DNA of 64,000 nt from Sphingobacteriales bacterium 44-61 (GTDB lineage Bacteria; Bacteroidota; Bacteroidia; Chitinophagales; Chitinophagaceae). Shown one piece after another: positions 42,593 to 51,218 of this stretch. The DNA is taken from assembly GCA_001898405.1 (NCBI GenBank), contig MKTW01000012.1:338191-402190 (forward strand), in the 5' to 3' direction. The notes below the pieces were generated by a model. It searched no databases and had not been told where the DNA came from. It saw only the letters and a list, made by a program, of their open reading frames with translations. The position numbers were made by a program, and so were the translations under genes. Positions within the stretch are counted from its first letter, which is position 1, and each line of letters opens with the position of its first letter.

Positions 42593-42937
42593 ATGGAAAC
42601 AACAATTACAACACCGGTGACGCTTACTGCAGGGGCTATCAGGGAGATCAAAAAGCTGATGGGGCAGGAGGGATTTGACTCTACACAGGTATTGAGAGTG
42701 GGGGTAAAGGGCGGTGGTTGCTCAGGCATGTCGTACATACTTGGGTTTGATCATAAACAGGAAAATGACCAGTTATTTGAAATAGAAGACATTCCCTGCG
42801 CGATGAACCGCTCCCATGAAATTTATCTGTACGGGATGCAGGTAGATTGGATAGATGGATTGAACAACCGCGGGTTTACTTTCAGTAATCCGAATGCCAG
42901 CAATACCTGCGGATGCGGGACAAGTTTTGCTGTGTAA
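42593..42937 (+). CDS. A-type iron-sulfur carrier protein (IscA/ErpA family)
   Basis: The 114-residue cytoplasmic protein carries Fe-S clusters or iron to target apoproteins. Its three conserved cysteines are visible: Cys43 in GVKGGGCSGMSYIL and Cys106 and Cys108 in NTCGCGTSFAV. The N-terminal helix LTAGAIREIKKLM and the central beta sheet fit the family. The start is the ATG at 42593. A longer frame from 42476 has no ATG-led support and overlaps the promoter box. No isc or suf genes are adjacent, which is common for stand-alone ErpA-type carriers. The gene is convergent with secDF, with a shared terminator. Confidence 0.93.
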   Translation: METTITTPVTLTAGAIREIKKLMGQEGFDSTQVLRVGVKGGGCSGMSYILGFDHKQENDQLFEIEDIPCAMNRSHEIYLYGMQVDWIDGLNNRGFTFSNPNASNTCGCGTSFAV

Positions 42938-43043
42938 TATGAACCTTCGACGATCAGGTTGCTGATGACTATTACGCCCCGGCTCTTAGCATACTATATA
43001 AGCCGGTTTTCCTAAACCTGCACTCAGATAATGACAATAAAAA

Positions 43044-43072
43044 AAAGCCTGCCTCATAAAGAAGCAGGCTTT
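43044..43072. terminator. Bidirectional terminator between the A-type carrier gene and secDF
   Basis: AAAGCCTGC (43044-43052) pairs with GCAGGCTTT (43064-43072), a 9-bp perfect stem with 11-nt loop. An A run precedes it on the plus strand, which becomes a T run for minus-strand transcripts. Confidence 0.8.
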
Positions 43073-43092
43073 ATATCTGTTATACCAGGCTA

Positions 43093-46000
43093 TTATGATT
43101 TGGTAGCCTTCGGACTTGCTGTTGTTGTTTTGGCCAGATCTGCAGCTTTTTCTTTCTTGCTTCTTCCAAAGTTGATCAGCATCGGAGCCGCAACGAACAT
43201 AGAAGAATACACACCGGTAATAACACCGATCAGCATCGCAAAAGCAAAACCTCTTGTTACTTCACCACCTACCAGGAAGATGATCAGGATGGTGAGGAAC
43301 ACCGTCAATGATGTCATGATCGTACGGCTTAAGGTTTCATTGATCGCACGGTTGATCGTCTCTGCCAAAGGAGCACTGGGGTAGAGTCTTCTGTCTTCCC
43401 GTATACGGTCGAAGATGATCACCGCTTCGTTCATAGAGAAGCCTATCACCGTCAGGATCGCTGCAATAAAATGCTGGTCGATCTCAAGCGGGAATGGTAC
43501 GATCTTCCTGGCGAAAGAGAATACGGCGAGTGTAACCAATACGTCGTGCAACAACGCAATGATAGTACCCACTGAGTACCTCCAGTCGCGGAACCGGATA
43601 AAGATGTAAAGGAATATCACGAAGATGGCGAAAACAGTAGCTTTTACAGCTCCATTTTTCAAGTCATCCGAGATAGTAGGCAACACCTTTTTAGAACCAA
43701 GTTTGTATCTCTGATCAAACTGCTCGAAGCTGAGATTTTCAGGCAGATGCTTTTTCAATCCCACATATAATTTGTTCAGTACAATGGAATCCACTTCAGG
43801 GCGGGTATCTTTAATAAGATAAGAAGTCGTGATATCAAGGGTCCTTGTGTCACCAACCGTTTTGAGAACAGGGTTTTCTCCATCAAAAGTGACTTTCAAT
43901 TCATCCCGCATCGGCTCAATTTCTTTGGAGATATTCCTGTCGAAACGAACGGTGTAGCTGCGTCCACCATCGAACTCCACACCATAATCAAAGCCATTGA
44001 AGAAAGAGGATATACCCAGTGCAAGCACGATGAAAGATATAACAAATGCCTTCTTTCTGAATCCAATGAAATTGAATTTGGCCTGCTGGAATATTTTCCT
44101 TGACACGCTTGTGAAGTACTCGAGATGTATCTTTTTCTTATTGAAGATATCTGTGATCCATCTTGTGATCAATACACCAGAGAACAGTGACAGCAGGATA
44201 CCCAGGATCTGCGTGGTCGCAAAACCTTTAACGGGGCCTAATCCAAAATAGAACAGGATCAATGCAGTCAGTAAAATGGTGATGTGACCATCAAGGATAG
44301 GAGGCAGTGAACGCCTGAACGCTTCATTAACAGCGGGCAGGTATGCTTTTCCTTTGGTAAGCTCTTCTTTGATACGTTCCTTGGTGATTACGTTGGTATC
44401 AACCGCCAGACCAATGGTCAGGATCAGACCGGCGATACCGGGAGCAGTGAGCGTAGCGCCGAGACCAGCCAAAATACCAACGGTAAAGAGCAGGTTAAGG
44501 ACTAACGCAATATTGGTTACCCAGCCACTGCTGTTGTAGTACACCAGCATCAGTACGAATATGACGATAAAGGCAACTCCGAATGATACCATGCCTCCGC
44601 GTATCGCAGCAGCACCCAACGTCGGTCCAACAGTTTGTTCCTGCACAATTTTAGCAGGAGCAGGCAGTTTACCCGCTTTCAGGATATTTGCAAGATCCTG
44701 CGCTTCCTGAACGCTGAATCCGCCACTGATCTGTGAAGTACCTCCATCGATCACCTGGTTTACGTTAGGAGCTGAATAAACGATATTATCGAGTACGATA
44801 GCGATCGGTTTGTCGAGGTTCTCACCGGTCATTTTCGCCCAGGCAGTGCTTCCTGTAGCAGTCATTGTCATTCTTACTTCAGGTTTGCCATTCTGGTCAT
44901 AGTCTGCAGATGCAGAAGAGATGGCATCACCTTCGATCTTGGCTTTCTCACGGCCAAATGTTTTGATCGCATATAATGCTACAAAATTGGATGGTTTATT
45001 ATTCTTGCCGCGCTCAGGAATACCATACATCCAGGCCAGTTGGGTAGGGAAGCTGGCCCTGATAGCGGGTGTTTGAAGGTACTGGCGAACAAGGGCCGTA
45101 TCTTTTATAGCTACATAACCAATAGAAGGAAATGGCTTCTGTCCTTGCTGGGGAACAGCAAACTGGAGATAATAGCTCAGGTGTTTGCTGGCATCCTGCT
45201 CATCAGCAGCGGCTAATTTCCCGGTGCTGTCTTTGCCGCCGGTACTGTCTAACTGGCTTAATGTTTTTGAAGCACTATCGCCGGAGGTAGACTGAGTTGC
45301 CGCCGTAGCTGTAGTATCTTGTTTTTTGGCTGTATCAGCAGCAGCTTTACCTCCCATCATGGCATAAAAGATACCATCGGCTTTTTCGATGCTTGGATAC
45401 AACTCAATGAAATTATATACTTCCCAGAACTGAAGGTTAGCAGATGATTGCAGGTATTTTCTTACCCTTTCCTTATCCTGCACACCCGGGAGCTCAACTG
45501 AGATGATACCTTTTTCAGGATCAGGGTTGATGCTGGGCTGGGCAACGCCGAACTGATCAATACGCGTGCGCATTACACGGAAAGTATTGTCGAAGGCATC
45601 TCTTGCCAGCGATTCCAGTATACCGATCACTTTTGAATCACTGTCGCCAACTTTGATCCGGTCTTTATTGGCAGCAGCAAACAGTCCTGACATTTTATTG
45701 GCACCAACCAGTTTCTGGTATTCTTCTGCAAACAGGCGGATGAAGTTTGCATCGCTGTTGGCTTTACGCACATTGGCATTTTCCAGTGCTTTCTGGAAAT
45801 CGGGATCTTTGGAATTATTGGAAAGTGTTTTCAATAAACCGGTCATTTCCACTTCCATTGTTACGTTGATACCACCCTGAAGGTCGAGACCGAGGTTCAG
45901 TTCTTCTTCTTTTGCCTTTTGGTAGCTTATAGCACCGGTAATGCCATAAGTGATGGTTTCATCTTTGGTGCTGTCTTTTAAACGGGTCAGTCTTGAATTA

Positions 46001-46176
46001 AAGAGGCTATCCCTTACTTCATCTTTAGCTTCAGGATAGTTGACTTTAACATAACTGTTCGCACGTGCTTCTAATTTTTTCTCATGATTGCGGACAAACC
46101 AGGTAAAAGATAGCTGGTAGATGGAGTAGATAATAAGCAGGATCGTAAAAAATCGAACCAAACCTTTCAGTTGCAT
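43093..46176 (-). CDS. secDF: Protein translocase subunit SecDF (fused)
   Basis: This 1027-residue fusion joins SecD and SecF into a single 12-helix protein that uses the proton-motive force to pull preproteins through SecYEG. The SecD half has the N-terminal helix, a large periplasmic domain (about 60-560, with ELNLGLDLQGGINVTMEV), and helices including GIAGLILTIGLAVDTNVIT. The SecF half (about 690-1000) includes FDYGVEFDGGRSYTVRF and AAILTVIGFSMNEAVIIFDR. The C-terminal tail is rich in Lys, Ala and Thr. An insert of about 60 Ser/Asp/Ala-rich residues lies in the P1 region (about 280-340). Fused SecDF is the Bacteroidota norm. Confidence 0.96.
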   Translation of the reverse strand: MQLKGLVRFFTILLIIYSIYQLSFTWFVRNHEKKLEARANSYVKVNYPEAKDEVRDSLFNSRLTRLKDSTKDETITYGITGAISYQKAKEEELNLGLDLQGGINVTMEVEMTGLLKTLSNNSKDPDFQKALENANVRKANSDANFIRLFAEEYQKLVGANKMSGLFAAANKDRIKVGDSDSKVIGILESLARDAFDNTFRVMRTRIDQFGVAQPSINPDPEKGIISVELPGVQDKERVRKYLQSSANLQFWEVYNFIELYPSIEKADGIFYAMMGGKAAADTAKKQDTTATAATQSTSGDSASKTLSQLDSTGGKDSTGKLAAADEQDASKHLSYYLQFAVPQQGQKPFPSIGYVAIKDTALVRQYLQTPAIRASFPTQLAWMYGIPERGKNNKPSNFVALYAIKTFGREKAKIEGDAISSASADYDQNGKPEVRMTMTATGSTAWAKMTGENLDKPIAIVLDNIVYSAPNVNQVIDGGTSQISGGFSVQEAQDLANILKAGKLPAPAKIVQEQTVGPTLGAAAIRGGMVSFGVAFIVIFVLMLVYYNSSGWVTNIALVLNLLFTVGILAGLGATLTAPGIAGLILTIGLAVDTNVITKERIKEELTKGKAYLPAVNEAFRRSLPPILDGHITILLTALILFYFGLGPVKGFATTQILGILLSLFSGVLITRWITDIFNKKKIHLEYFTSVSRKIFQQAKFNFIGFRKKAFVISFIVLALGISSFFNGFDYGVEFDGGRSYTVRFDRNISKEIEPMRDELKVTFDGENPVLKTVGDTRTLDITTSYLIKDTRPEVDSIVLNKLYVGLKKHLPENLSFEQFDQRYKLGSKKVLPTISDDLKNGAVKATVFAIFVIFLYIFIRFRDWRYSVGTIIALLHDVLVTLAVFSFARKIVPFPLEIDQHFIAAILTVIGFSMNEAVIIFDRIREDRRLYPSAPLAETINRAINETLSRTIMTSLTVFLTILIIFLVGGEVTRGFAFAMLIGVITGVYSSMFVAAPMLINFGRSKKEKAADLAKTTTASPKATKS

Positions 46177-46255
46177 ACTTTGTTCATTTACATTTTTCGG
46201 TACTTTACTCCGTATATGGCGGCGGGTAAAGATGTCAGGGATTTTTAAAGAGGGG

Positions 46256-46263
46256 CAAAGATA
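46256..46263 (-). promoter_or_regulatory. Candidate -7 element for secDF
   Basis: On the minus strand this reads TATCTTTG, an exact TAnnTTTG match, 79 bp upstream of the secDF ATG (46176), so the leader would be about 70 nt. Confidence 0.5.
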
Positions 46264-46453
46264 ATGTTTTCAGTTATATATTGTTAGAGCATTTCAGGGG
46301 TAAGGAATTGTCCTCAATAGGTTGAAAATTAAATTTTTATGCATTTTAAAAAGAATAAGTCCGGCCTCCGGAGAGCAAAAACCGCCATTTTTCTCAGTTA
46401 TTCACTTTTCATTTAAACGATTTTTAATCAAGGATTCGATTCGTTCAAATTCC

Positions 46454-46461
46454 TACATTTG
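46454..46461 (+). promoter_or_regulatory. Candidate -7 element for the aminotransferase gene
   Basis: TACATTTG matches TAnnTTTG exactly, 57 bp before the ATG at 46519. Confidence 0.5.
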
Positions 46462-46518
46462 CAACCGCTTGCCGGTAAACGTTTTTTCATTAAAACCCAA
46501 TATATAAATTCTTCAATC

Positions 46519-47709
46519 ATGCAGTTATCTTCATTGTTGCAGCGTTTCAATGAACCGGAAACGCTGAAAATGGCCAAACTGGGCCGCGAACTGAGAGCCC
46601 AGGGCATCGATATTATTGATCTTAGCTTAGGTGAACCCGATTTCGATACACCTGAACATATTAAGGAAGCTGCAATAAAGGCCATTCATGATAACTGGAG
46701 CCATTATACACCTGTGCCCGGCTACCTCGACCTGCGTGAAGCTATCTGTACTAAATTCAAACGCGATAATAATCTCGATTATAAACCTGAAAACATTGTA
46801 GTATCAACCGGTGCCAAGCAAAGCCTGGCCAATGCCGTTCTTGCATTGGTGGATGAGAATGATGAAGTGCTGATCCCAACACCTTACTGGGTTACTTACA
46901 GCGAGCTGGTTAAAATTGCACGGGGCAGGGTAGTGGAAATAAAAACAACCCCCAAATCCGGTTTTAAGATCACGCCGGAACAACTCGAAGCAGCGATCAC
47001 TCCGCATACAAAAGTATTCCTGTTCTCTTCTCCCTGCAATCCAAGCGGAGCTGTGTACAGCAAAGCCGAACTGGAAGGACTGGTGAATATATTCCGTAAA
47101 TACCCCAACATCCTGATCATCTCCGATGAGATCTATGAGTATATCAATTTTGTGGGAGAGCATGAGAGCATTGCACAGTTTGAAGATATCAAAGACCGCG
47201 TGATCATTGTGAACGGTCTCAGTAAAGGTTTTGCCATGACGGGCTGGAGGCTTGGATACATTGCCGCCGATCCCGCTATTGCCAAAGCCTGCGAAAAGAT
47301 CCAGGGGCAGTTTACCAGCGGCACTTCTTCCATTACACAGAAAGCAGCGGTAACGGCACTTACAACTGACCTGCGCCCAACAATGGAAATGGTAAAAGAA
47401 TTTACCCGCCGCCGTCAGCGCGTACTTGAACTGGTAAGTAAAATCCCGGGTATTGAATGCTCTGCGCCTGATGGAGCTTTTTATATTTTCCCTGATATCA
47501 GTTACTATTATGGAAAAACAGATGGTAAAACAGTGATCCATACTTCCGGCGATCTCTGTATGTACCTGTTGAACACGGCACACGTTTCATCTGTGATGGG
47601 TGAAGCATTCGGTGATCCTGATTGTGTGCGTTTTTCTTTTGCTAACAGTATGGAAAAAATCGAAGAGGCCTGGGGAAGGATCGCGAAAGCGCTGGCAGCG
47701 TTGAAATGA
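46519..47709 (+). CDS. Class I PLP-dependent aminotransferase (aspartate aminotransferase type)
   Basis: The 396-residue cytoplasmic enzyme transfers amino groups between an amino acid and a keto acid. Landmarks are ELRAQGIDIIDLSLGEPDFD, ENIVVSTGAKQSLANAVLAL, FLFSSPCNPSGAVYSKAELE (Asn binding PLP), ILIISDEIYEYINF (Asp, Tyr), the PLP lysine in VNGLSKGFAMTGWRLGY, and the substrate arginine in DCVRFSFANSME. It resembles AspC-type enzymes of group I-gamma, which may also use prephenate, but the substrate is not fixed by sequence. The start at 46519 follows a -7 box by 57 bp. The frame from 46459 begins inside that box and was rejected. Confidence 0.94.
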   Translation: MQLSSLLQRFNEPETLKMAKLGRELRAQGIDIIDLSLGEPDFDTPEHIKEAAIKAIHDNWSHYTPVPGYLDLREAICTKFKRDNNLDYKPENIVVSTGAKQSLANAVLALVDENDEVLIPTPYWVTYSELVKIARGRVVEIKTTPKSGFKITPEQLEAAITPHTKVFLFSSPCNPSGAVYSKAELEGLVNIFRKYPNILIISDEIYEYINFVGEHESIAQFEDIKDRVIIVNGLSKGFAMTGWRLGYIAADPAIAKACEKIQGQFTSGTSSITQKAAVTALTTDLRPTMEMVKEFTRRRQRVLELVSKIPGIECSAPDGAFYIFPDISYYYGKTDGKTVIHTSGDLCMYLLNTAHVSSVMGEAFGDPDCVRFSFANSMEKIEEAWGRIAKALAALK

Positions 47710-47721
47710 TCCGGAAGATCT

Positions 47722-48309
47722 TTACTGAATGAACAGCAACTGCTGATGCAATTTAACTACTTGCGGTATCAGCAGTTGCTGTTCATCATTTATGACTATA
47801 AAATTGCAGAGGTTCATTTTCATGTTCTCATCAATCTGCCGGCTCATCCGTTTCAGCACTTCTTCCCGGCTGATGCCGTCTCTCTGCATGGTGCGGTGAA
47901 TACGCAATGGGGCAGGAGCGTACACTCCAATGATATAATCGAGATTTCCGGCAGATCCGCTTTCAAACAATAAAGCCGCTTCCTTAACTGCATATGCGGT
48001 TGTTTGGTTCCGCATCCAGTGTTCAGAATCGGCTATAGTGGCAGGATGGGTAATGGAATTGAGCAGCGACAGCTTTTCTTTATCATTAAACACCTGCGAA
48101 GCAATATATGCCCGGTTGAGCAATCCTTCTGCGGTATAACTTTCTTTTCCGAAATGAAGGATCACGTTCTTTTTTACCTCTTCATTTTCATTCATCAGCC
48201 GTTTGGCTGCATCGTCAGCATTATAAACAGGAATACCCAGCACGCCGAATATCCGGGCTACAGTGCTTTTGCCACTGCCGATGCCGCCTGTTAAGCCGAC
48301 TTTGATCAT
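47722..48309 (-). CDS. coaE: Dephospho-CoA kinase
   Basis: The 195-residue P-loop kinase phosphorylates dephospho-CoA in the last step of coenzyme A synthesis. The Walker A motif is GGIGSGKST (residues 8-16), with the following VYNADDAAKRLMN and the lid/CoA-domain segments ITHPATIADSEHWM and RTMQRDGISREEVLKRMSRQ. Length is normal. The C-terminus (EQQLLIPQVVKLHQQLLFI) is encoded by a 19-bp perfect inverted repeat, which gives it a duplicated QQLLI/QQLLFI sequence. It is the last gene of a nusB-DUF1573-yajC-coaE run, 20 bp after yajC. Confidence 0.95.
   Translation of the reverse strand: MIKVGLTGGIGSGKSTVARIFGVLGIPVYNADDAAKRLMNENEEVKKNVILHFGKESYTAEGLLNRAYIASQVFNDKEKLSLLNSITHPATIADSEHWMRNQTTAYAVKEAALLFESGSAGNLDYIIGVYAPAPLRIHRTMQRDGISREEVLKRMSRQIDENMKMNLCNFIVINDEQQLLIPQVVKLHQQLLFIQ
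47729..47786. repeat. 19-bp perfect inverted repeat inside the 3' end of coaE
   Basis: Arms 47729-47747 and 47768-47786 are exact reverse complements, with a 20-bp spacer, all inside coding sequence. The hairpin may act as a terminator for the convergent aminotransferase gene, which stops at 47709. Confidence 0.75.
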
Positions 48310-48329
48310 GAAGAAATAAAATGATCTGC

Positions 48330-48668
48330 TTATTTTTTTTCTGTACCTGCAGCAGGCTTATTCAGGGCTGCTGTCCAGTCCATGCTGATGGCAGATTTTT
48401 CGATCTTGATATAGCTGCCGGGGCTGATCTCAATAGAAAGTGTTCCATCTTCATTCACTTTATTGATAGTGCCATGAATACCGGCAATGGTCACGATCTT
48501 TTCTCCCTTCTGCAGATCTTCAATAAATTTTTTCTGGTTCTTTGCACGTTTTGCCTGGGGGCGGATAAAAAACAGCCAGAATACCAGGATCATTAATCCT
48601 AAAAAGATAAACTGGAAACCTCCGCCTGAAGCGCTTGGAGTGGCTTGCAAAAGATAGATCTGATTCAT
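48330..48668 (-). CDS. yajC: Preprotein translocase subunit YajC
   Basis: The 112-residue protein has one membrane helix (FQFIFLGLMILVFWLFFIRP, about 19-38) and a small cytoplasmic beta domain with the family motif RPQAKRAKNQKKFIEDLQKG and EKIVTIAGIHGTINKVNEDG. YajC associates with SecDF and SecYEG and is not essential. Here it lies 20 kb-scale apart from no other Sec gene except secDF (43093-46176), and instead is inside an operon with nusB, a DUF1573 gene and coaE, an arrangement often seen in Bacteroidota as far as I recall. A short lead of Ser/Gly residues precedes the helix. Confidence 0.94.
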   Translation of the reverse strand: MNQIYLLQATPSASGGGFQFIFLGLMILVFWLFFIRPQAKRAKNQKKFIEDLQKGEKIVTIAGIHGTINKVNEDGTLSIEISPGSYIKIEKSAISMDWTAALNKPAAGTEKK

Positions 48669-48688
48669 TCTTGTTCTTGTTTTAATGA

Positions 48689-49132
48689 TTAGTCTGTGAT
48701 ATCAACTTTAAAATTCAACTGGTGCTGTACGGGTGATGTATTGGCATCCACATACACTGTTTTGCGGGCTTCACCTTTGGGGCGGCCGCGACTGTCAAAC
48801 TTGGCCTTGATCACGCCTTCTTCGCCCGGGGCATAAGGCCTTTCCGGTTTTTCCGGTACTGTGCATCCGCAACTGGCCGATACATTCGCAATGATCAGGT
48901 TCTTGTTGCCTGTATTTTTAAACCGGTAACTCACTTCCACCACCTGGCCTTCCTTTATTTTCCCGAGATCGATAAAAGTGGAATCAAGCCATTGGATAGT
49001 GGTGAAATTAGCAGAATCCTTTGTTGCATTCTGCCTCGCCTCTGTGTCGAGACCGGGTGTACCTTTTTTGTCTGTTGTTTGGCAGGCAAAAAGCCCGGCC
49101 GTTACAGCTAAAAGAATATATAATTTCTTCAT
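48689..49132 (-). CDS. DUF1573 domain-containing lipoprotein
   Basis: The 147-residue protein has a lipoprotein signal (MKKLYILLAVTAGLFAC, lipobox FAC) and a DUF1573 beta-sandwich domain (about 40-147): FIDLGKIKEGQVVEVSYRFK, TGNKNLIIANVSASCGCTVP and PYAPGEEGVIKAKFDSRG. The SCGCT motif is a hallmark. The domain is ASH/immunoglobulin-like, with no known enzymatic activity, and many members are exported in Bacteroidota. The ATG at 49132 was chosen because a lipoprotein signal starts there. A longer reading from 49261 overlaps the nusB 3' end and has no signal peptide. It lies 52 bp after nusB and 20 bp before yajC. Confidence 0.9.
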   Translation of the reverse strand: MKKLYILLAVTAGLFACQTTDKKGTPGLDTEARQNATKDSANFTTIQWLDSTFIDLGKIKEGQVVEVSYRFKNTGNKNLIIANVSASCGCTVPEKPERPYAPGEEGVIKAKFDSRGRPKGEARKTVYVDANTSPVQHQLNFKVDITD

Positions 49133-49184
49133 TTGTTTTGTCTTTAGAATGGCAAAGGTAAGGAGGTCAACTTCAAAACCGGCA

Positions 49185-50129
49185 TCAGGCTTTCTTATAA
49201 TCCACTTTCTGCATTTTTCCCTGTTGCACCAGGTCTTTATGTATATTATCAAGTATGCCATTTACGAACTGACCGCTCTGCTGGGTACTGTATTCTTTAG
49301 CCAGGTCAATATATTCGTTGATGGTTACTTTAGGAGGGATCGTTTCGAAATAGAGGAATTCTGCCACACCCATTTTCATTAATATCATGTCGAGCAGGGC
49401 AATCCTTTCAGGGTCCCAGTTTTTCAGCTTGGGGATTATGATCTCCTGCAAATGAGCTGCTTTGTCCTGCACGGTTTGCAAAAGGCTTTTGGCAAACTGT
49501 GCTTTATCGGGGCTAAGCAATTGGTTGAAATTATAAATACCGGGTTTTTGTATATAAGCGGCCAGTAATTGAACCACCATTTCCCCGTCATCATTCCAGT
49601 TGGAGAAATTTTCCTCTACATGGGAAACAAAAGTTTCATTGGCCAGCATCAGGTCATTGAGAATAAATTCAATGATCTTCTTTTCTTCAACCTTATCACG
49701 GGATTGTTTGGAGATATAGGTCTTGTAAGTAGGTGTTTCTACCAGGTCGAGATATACTTTCCGGACCATGTCTGTATTCTCTGCCTGAGCAGAGCGGTGG
49801 ATGAGTGCCGGCTTTTCTTTGGCAAACTGTTCTTTCATTGCAGGGTCTTCCAGCATTTTCCAGAGGGTCTCATTACCAGCGATCTTGGTATTCACGTTCA
49901 GATCTTCTGCTGTGGGGAGGTGTTTGCCGGCTCTTTTATGAGCTTCTGTTTCAGCATATCTTGCTACTTCCGTAAGGAACCAGGTGAGGTAGATCAATAG
50001 GGAACGGGTCTGGTCAAAATGCTGTTGTAATGTTTTTTGCGGCTCTCCGGGTTTGATGAGTGTTTCCACGGTTTCTAACGTGTAGAGCGTCTGCATCACT
50101 TTTACCCGGATATTTCGTCTGCTGATCAT
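49185..50129 (-). CDS. nusB: Transcription antitermination factor NusB
   Basis: The 314-residue protein carries the NusB RNA-binding fold in its C-terminal part (about 215-310: IPKLKNWDPERIALLDMILM and INEYIDLAKEYSTQQSGQFV and NGILDNI) and the N-terminal starting segment RRNIRVKVMQTLYTLETVE. It is more than twice as long as E. coli NusB (139) owing to a large helical insertion (about 40-210), which I believe is typical of Bacteroidota. NusB helps antitermination in rRNA operons. It heads the nusB-DUF1573-yajC-coaE operon, with a consensus -7 box 23 bp upstream. Confidence 0.92.
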   Translation of the reverse strand: MISRRNIRVKVMQTLYTLETVETLIKPGEPQKTLQQHFDQTRSLLIYLTWFLTEVARYAETEAHKRAGKHLPTAEDLNVNTKIAGNETLWKMLEDPAMKEQFAKEKPALIHRSAQAENTDMVRKVYLDLVETPTYKTYISKQSRDKVEEKKIIEFILNDLMLANETFVSHVEENFSNWNDDGEMVVQLLAAYIQKPGIYNFNQLLSPDKAQFAKSLLQTVQDKAAHLQEIIIPKLKNWDPERIALLDMILMKMGVAEFLYFETIPPKVTINEYIDLAKEYSTQQSGQFVNGILDNIHKDLVQQGKMQKVDYKKA

Positions 50130-50151
50130 TGCTTAAGAACTATTGAAGCTG

Positions 50152-50159
50152 CAAAGATA
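50152..50159 (-). promoter_or_regulatory. Candidate -7 element for the nusB operon
   Basis: On the minus strand this reads TATCTTTG, an exact TAnnTTTG match, 22 bp upstream of the nusB ATG (50129). Confidence 0.5.
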
Positions 50160-50290
50160 AGCGTTTCCCCCTGTATTCCCTTAAGATCCGCGGATCATTG
50201 CAAGGTATTTTTGGAGAGGATTTCAGCCTGATGATCCGAATGGATTTTTTCGAAAATTATCTATTTTTATTGCTGAATCGTTTCTCATCA

Positions 50291-50656
50291 ATGAACAGGA
50301 AAGTAATTATTTACGACGACGATACCGATTTGTTAGAAGTCTGTTCCCTTATACTCACTGCCCGGAATTTTGAAGTGGTTTTACGGGATAAATGCACAGA
50401 GATCATTCATGATATAGCTACTCACAGGCCCGACGTCATCCTGATGGACAACTGGATCCCGGATATCGGAGGGGTAAAAGCCATCCAGCTTGTCAAAAGC
50501 TCCAGCGAATACCGCCATATCCCGGTGATTTTCTTCACTGCCCATAACAATGCGGAGGAACTGGCAGCCGAGGCCGGCGCGGATTACTCCCTTCAAAAAC
50601 CGTTTGATATCAGCGAACTGGAAATGGTTGTGGCTGATGCGGTGAGAAGGAAATGA
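50291..50656 (+). CDS. Receiver-only response regulator
   Basis: The 121-residue protein is a bare CheY-like receiver: acidic triad in MNRKVIIYDDDTDLLEV (Asp9-11), phospho-acceptor Asp53 in DVILMDNWIPDIGG, Thr in VIFFTAHNNAEELA and Lys in YSLQKPFDISELE. There is no output domain, so it must act by protein-protein contact or as a phosphorelay intermediate. No kinase gene is adjacent. ATG at 50291 was chosen because the receiver begins there. A frame reading back to 50198 gives a hydrophobic but non-conserved lead. It stands between nusB (divergent) and groES. Confidence 0.92.
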   Translation: MNRKVIIYDDDTDLLEVCSLILTARNFEVVLRDKCTEIIHDIATHRPDVILMDNWIPDIGGVKAIQLVKSSSEYRHIPVIFFTAHNNAEELAAEAGADYSLQKPFDISELEMVVADAVRRK

Positions 50657-50784
50657 CAGGGGGCATTGGCCGTTGACCGATACGCAAAAACACCCTATTT
50701 GTCACATCCTCCCCGTTTTCCTGCCATCCTGATCCCCGGAAATGAAAAAATGACGGGTTTAAGTCGAATGGCATATTATTCGTG

Positions 50785-50792
50785 TACCTTTG
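50785..50792 (+). promoter_or_regulatory. Candidate -7 element for groES-groEL
   Basis: TACCTTTG matches TAnnTTTG exactly, 56 bp before the groES ATG. The same octamer, followed by CnG, precedes the ABC-F gene (56806-56813). Confidence 0.55.
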
Positions 50793-50809
50793 CCGTCCAT
50801 TTTTAAAAG

Positions 50810-50826
50810 TTTGATAAACTATCAAA
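50810..50826. promoter_or_regulatory. Small inverted repeat in the groES leader
   Basis: TTTGATA (50810-50816) and TATCAAA (50820-50826) form a 7-bp perfect palindrome with a 3-bp centre, 22 bp upstream of groES and downstream of its -7 box. It is not a CIRCE element. Confidence 0.35.
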
Positions 50827-50848
50827 TCAATCAAAAATCAATACAATT

Positions 50849-51130
50849 ATGGCTAAGAAAGTAAACATTACCCCCTTGCATGACCGGGTAATTGTGAAAG
50901 CGGCAGCAGCTGAAGAAAAAACTGCCGGCGGTATCATCATCCCTGATACGGCTAAAGAAAAACCCCAGCGCGGTGTAGTGGTTGCTGCAGGCCCCGGTAA
51001 AAAAGACGAGCCTGTTACCGTTAAAACCGGCGATACGGTGCTTTATGGCAAATATGCCGGCACTGAGATCCAGGTTGAAGGCGAAGAGTACCTGATCATG
51101 AGAGAATCAGACATCCTGGCAATTGTTTAA
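50849..51130 (+). CDS. groES: Co-chaperonin GroES
   Basis: The 93-residue protein is the 10-kDa lid of the GroEL chaperonin. It shows [20 protein letters not shown], the mobile-loop stretch [40 protein letters not shown] and the C-terminal ESDILAIV. Length is normal. It lies 88 bp upstream of groEL and forms the usual bicistronic operon. A -7 box and a short inverted repeat lie upstream, so heat-shock control through a non-CIRCE mechanism is likely. Confidence 0.98.
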   Translation: MAKKVNITPLHDRVIVKAAAAEEKTAGGIIIPDTAKEKPQRGVVVAAGPGKKDEPVTVKTGDTVLYGKYAGTEIQVEGEEYLIMRESDILAIV

Positions 51131-51218
51131 CCCAAACCCGGAAAGTCATACTCATTTTTAATGGCTGCATTGCGCAGGCCATTACAGAATCCTAAACTAT
51201 CATTCAAAAAAAGATAAC

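Larger units (their letters stand above)
46177..46518. other. 342-bp gap with two divergent promoters
   Basis: Between secDF and the aminotransferase gene there is only regulatory sequence: the minus box at 46256-46263, the plus box at 46454-46461, and a short CCGG-CCT-CCGG self-complement near 46362-46372. No coding frame is credible. Confidence 0.6.

Noticed and set aside
46804..47583. A 259-codon open frame on the minus strand opposite the aminotransferase gene.
   Set aside because: It contains no recognisable motif and overlaps a clear class I aminotransferase on the other strand.
50700..50848. CIRCE element (TTAGCACTC-N9-GAGTGCTAA) upstream of groES.
   Set aside because: No such sequence is present. 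Only the unrelated TTTGATA/TATCAAA palindrome was found.
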